The notes under the pieces were generated by a model. The model was not told the origin of the DNA. It was given only the letters and a program-made list of their open reading frames with translations, and made no database searches. The position numbers and the translations under genes were made by a program. A stretch of 8,873 nt of DNA from Methanomassiliicoccales archaeon (lineage in GTDB: Archaea > Thermoplasmatota > Thermoplasmata > SG8-5), in assembly GCA_030636255.1 (NCBI GenBank), contig DAOVXH010000066.1, positions 1 to 8,873 of the forward strand, given 5' to 3'. Positions 6,574 through 8,873 of this stretch are shown in pieces; the stretch's first letter is position 1, and each line of letters begins with the position of its first letter.

Positions 6574-8873
6574 TGGCAGACAAAAAAATAGGCGCAGTTC
6601 TAGTTGTAGGAGGCGGTATCGCAGGAATGCAGTCATCCCTTGACCTGGCCAATTCAGGATTCAAAGTTTACATGCTGGACACATCCCCTGCCATAGGCGG
6701 AACCATGGCCCAGCTTGACAAAACTTTCCCAACCAATGATTGTTCCATGTGCATAATGGCCCCAAAGCTGGTAGATGTTGGTAGACACCCGAACATTGAG
6801 CTATTAACTTACTCGGATTTGGAAGGTGTCTCAGGAGAGGAAGGGAATTTCACAGTTAAGGTCAGGAAAAAAGCCAGATACGTTGATGTGAACAAATGCA
6901 CAGGATGCGGTGTCTGTGCCAAGGAATGTCCCATTGATGCCATTAGCGGGTTCAATGAGGGGCTTTCCAAGAGACAGGCCATTTATCTGAGATATCCACA
7001 GGCAGTACCTCTGGCCTTCACAATTGACAGGGATAAATGCATAGGCTGTGGGCTCTGTGAGACCCTTTGCCTGGCAGATGCTATCCTTTACGAAGATGAA
7101 GATGCTGTCAAGGAAATCAATGTGGGCTCCATCATCCTCTGTCCAGGTTTTGAAGAGTTCAATGCTGACATAAAGGGTGAATACGGCCATGGAAGGTTTC
7201 CAAATGTGGTCTCAAGTATCGAGTTCGAGCGAATTCTTTCTGCTACTGGCCCGTATAAGGGTCATGTTCAGAGGCCCAGCGACGGTGACCTCCCTGACAA
7301 GGTAGCGTTCATTCAATGTGTTGGTTCCAGGGACAGGACATGTGGGAACAATTACTGCTCATCGGTTTGCTGTACCTACGCTATCAAAGAAGCAGTAATC
7401 GCCAAGGAGCATGTTAATACAATCCAGCCAACGATTTTCTTCATGGACATGAGAACCTATGGAAAGGGTTTTGAGGAATATTACAACCGTGCCAAGGATG
7501 AGTATGGAGTGCGGTTCATCAGATGCCGTGTTCCAGAGGTCAGGGAAGACCCTGAGACCAATAATCTTATTATCAAATACGAAAGAGAGGATGGCGAATT
7601 TGTAGAGGAAGAGTTCCAGATGGTGGTGCTGTCTGTTGGCTTTGAGGCTGATGAGAAATCCAAGGAATTAGCTTCCCGCCTGGGCATAGAATTGAACCAG
7701 TTCGGGTTCTGCGATACCAGTGCGCTGGCTCCAGTGGACACATCAAAACCAGGAGTTTTCGTATGTGGTGCATTTTCAGGTCCAAAGGACATTCCAGAAA
7801 CTGTAATGGAAGCCTCAGGTGCGGCAGCCAGGGCCAGCGGTGATATTTCATCTGAAAGGTTCACCCAGGTTGAGCTGAAAGAGTATCCGCCAGAGATAAA
7901 TGTAGATGAATTTCCAACAAGAATCGGTGTATTTGTCTGCAATTGTGGAATTAACATAGGAGGATATGTTGATGTGCCATCGGTCCGAGATTATGCAAGG
8001 ACACTTTCCTGTGTGGCCTATGCAGAGGACAATCTTTACACATGTTCACAGGACACCCAGAAGAAGATTATCGAGAAAATCAAGGAGCATGGTTTGAACC
8101 GGGTTATTGTGGCATCCTGCACTCCCAGGACCCATGAACCGCTGTTCCAGGAAACAATAAGAGAAGCTGGCCTTAATCCATACCTATTTGAGATGGCAAA
8201 TATCCGTGACCAGTGTTCCTGGGTTCACATGAAGGAACCTGAAAAGGCCACCCAAAAATCCAAGGAATTAATCAAAATGGCAGTGGCAAAGGCAGCACTT
8301 AGAACACCTCTTCCAACAGTTTCATTGGATGTCACCCAGACAGCATTGGTGGTAGGCGGTGGACTGGCAGGCATGGTTTCGGCCCTGGCAATTGCCCAAC
8401 AGGGTTATGATGCATACCTAATCGAGCGAGAGGCAGAACTGGGCGGTAATATGAAACGGATTCATTATGACCTGGAAGATGTCGATGTCCAGGGGTATTT
8501 GAAATCCCTGATTCAGAAAGTGGAAAACAATCCGCAGATTCAGGTTTACAAAGGTGCAGAGATAGAATCCATCGAGGGCTTTGTTGGTAATTACAAGACC
8601 GCATTGAAGGGCGGCGCAGAGCTAGAGCATGGAGTTGTCATTGTATCAACAGGCGCAGAGGAGCTGAAGCCCAATGAGTACATGTACGGCCAGGATGAAA
8701 AAGTAGTCACACAACTGGAATTCGAGGAATTAATTACCAAGGGCCAGGACCTCAGTGGAAATACCATTGTTATGATTCAATGTGTTGGTTCAAGGGACGA
8801 CCAGCACGCTTACTGCAGCAGAGTCTGCTGCACAGATGCCATTAAGAACGCCATAAAGGTCAAAAAACAGCAT
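6573..8873 (+). CDS. hdrA: Heterodisulfide reductase subunit A, downstream paralogue, double flavin-module form (3' truncated)
   Basis: Open from ATG 6573 to the window end: 767 codons without a stop, cut by the right edge. GGTGA at 6562-6566, 6 bases upstream, and the TGATG overlap support the start. The layout follows the upstream hdrA: GGGIAG dinucleotide motif near residue 14; DCSMCI motif near residue 57; inserted ferredoxin with Cys109/112/115/119 and Cys156/159/162/166, both of regular CxxCxxCxxxC spacing; the first QCVGSR cluster motif (Cys249/262/266/267) with an additional Cys257 inside its loop; an HdrA N-terminal-like region (Cys456/458, Cys491, Cys516, Cys548); a second TrxR module starting near residue 594 (VVGGGLAG); and a second QCVGSR motif (Cys737/748/752/753). 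By comparison, about 250 residues are missing, including the expected C-terminal 2x[4Fe-4S] ferredoxin, whose presence cannot be confirmed. It probably pairs with MvhD and/or the upstream HdrA. It could alternatively belong to a separate complex encoded further downstream. Confidence 0.94.
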   Translation, partial: MADKKIGAVLVVGGGIAGMQSSLDLANSGFKVYMLDTSPAIGGTMAQLDKTFPTNDCSMCIMAPKLVDVGRHPNIELLTYSDLEGVSGEEGNFTVKVRKKARYVDVNKCTGCGVCAKECPIDAISGFNEGLSKRQAIYLRYPQAVPLAFTIDRDKCIGCGLCETLCLADAILYEDEDAVKEINVGSIILCPGFEEFNADIKGEYGHGRFPNVVSSIEFERILSATGPYKGHVQRPSDGDLPDKVAFIQCVGSRDRTCGNNYCSSVCCTYAIKEAVIAKEHVNTIQPTIFFMDMRTYGKGFEEYYNRAKDEYGVRFIRCRVPEVREDPETNNLIIKYEREDGEFVEEEFQMVVLSVGFEADEKSKELASRLGIELNQFGFCDTSALAPVDTSKPGVFVCGAFSGPKDIPETVMEASGAAARASGDISSERFTQVELKEYPPEINVDEFPTRIGVFVCNCGINIGGYVDVPSVRDYARTLSCVAYAEDNLYTCSQDTQKKIIEKIKEHGLNRVIVASCTPRTHEPLFQETIREAGLNPYLFEMANIRDQCSWVHMKEPEKATQKSKELIKMAVAKAALRTPLPTVSLDVTQTALVVGGGLAGMVSALAIAQQGYDAYLIEREAELGGNMKRIHYDLEDVDVQGYLKSLIQKVENNPQIQVYKGAEIESIEGFVGNYKTALKGGAELEHGVVIVSTGAEELKPNEYMYGQDEKVVTQLEFEELITKGQDLSGNTIVMIQCVGSRDDQHAYCSRVCCTDAIKNAIKVKKQH

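Larger units (their letters stand above)
1..8873 (+). other. Internal segment of one operon: glcD-hdrD-hdrC-hdrB-hdrA-mvhD-hdrA
   Basis: All six junctions overlap: 1 base at 362, 2771 and 6573, and 4 bases at 1420-1423, 1893-1896 and 5806-5809. There is no room for a promoter, terminator or attachment site between genes. Translation is probably coupled, which suits subunits of one complex made in fixed ratio. Both operon ends are outside the window. Confidence 0.9.

Noticed and set aside
7481..7957. 158-codon open frame on the minus strand (and shorter ones, e.g. 1024-1386 and 5149-5478)
   Set aside because: They lie wholly inside strongly supported Hdr genes, have no family resemblance, lack coupled neighbours, and are antisense by-products of the codon use of the real genes.
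6573..8873. Downstream hdrA as a truncated or frameshifted pseudogene
   Set aside because: The frame is open for all 767 codons to the last base, with intact motifs; the missing end is only the window border.
2771..8873. Long direct repeat from a recent segmental duplication or mobile element
   Set aside because: The similarity is between two diverged paralogous genes with an unrelated gene between them. There are no terminal inverted repeats, no transposase and no sharp repeat borders.

Overview
The window is a gapless block of seven co-directional (+ strand) genes, all encoding redox proteins of the heterodisulfide reductase (Hdr) world. In order: the C-terminal end of a GlcD-type FAD-linked 2-hydroxyacid oxidase (1-362, cut by the left edge); a two-CCG-domain iron-sulfur protein of the HdrD/GlcF/LutA type (362-1423); HdrC (1420-1896); HdrB (1893-2771); a very large HdrA of 1012 residues (2771-5809); an MvhD/FlpD-type [2Fe-2S] subunit with an extra C-terminal winged-helix-like domain (5806-6573); and a second large HdrA, paralogous to the first, which runs off the right edge after 767 codons (6573-8873). 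No stretch lies between genes: neighbours overlap by 1 base (TAATG/TGATG) or 4 bases (ATGA/GTGA), and most starts are preceded by a purine-rich Shine-Dalgarno-like sequence. This is therefore one internal segment of a longer polycistronic, translationally coupled operon. Promoter and terminator lie outside. No RNA gene, mobile element, CRISPR array or terminator was seen.

Organism: the genes point to a strict anaerobe. An archaeon is my first choice. Arginine is mostly AGA/AGG in several genes (9 of 10 Arg codons in hdrB), ATA is freely used for Ile, the ribosome-binding sites are GGTG/GGAGGTGA-like, and GlcD-HdrD pairs beside Hdr genes are known from archaea such as Archaeoglobus-type and Thermoplasmata-related lineages. 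A sulfate-reducing or syntrophic bacterium, where HdrA-MvhD clusters with long HdrA also occur, cannot be excluded. No methanogenesis-specific gene is present.

How the parts could work together (inference): the GlcD-like flavoprotein oxidises a 2-hydroxyacid (lactate, glycolate or similar) and passes electrons to the adjacent HdrD-like Fe-S protein. HdrABC with MvhD is the soluble flavin-based electron-bifurcating module: HdrA carries the bifurcating FAD and ferredoxin-type clusters, HdrC is the wire, HdrB holds two non-cubane [4Fe-4S] clusters at the disulfide site, and MvhD is the electron-entry subunit. Their combination in one operon suggests that a relatively positive-potential 2-hydroxyacid oxidation is coupled to ferredoxin, disulfide or another carrier through bifurcation or confurcation. 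The most unusual points are the two fused, double-flavin-module HdrA paralogues in one operon, the different ferredoxin inserts in those paralogues, and the winged-helix-like tail on MvhD.
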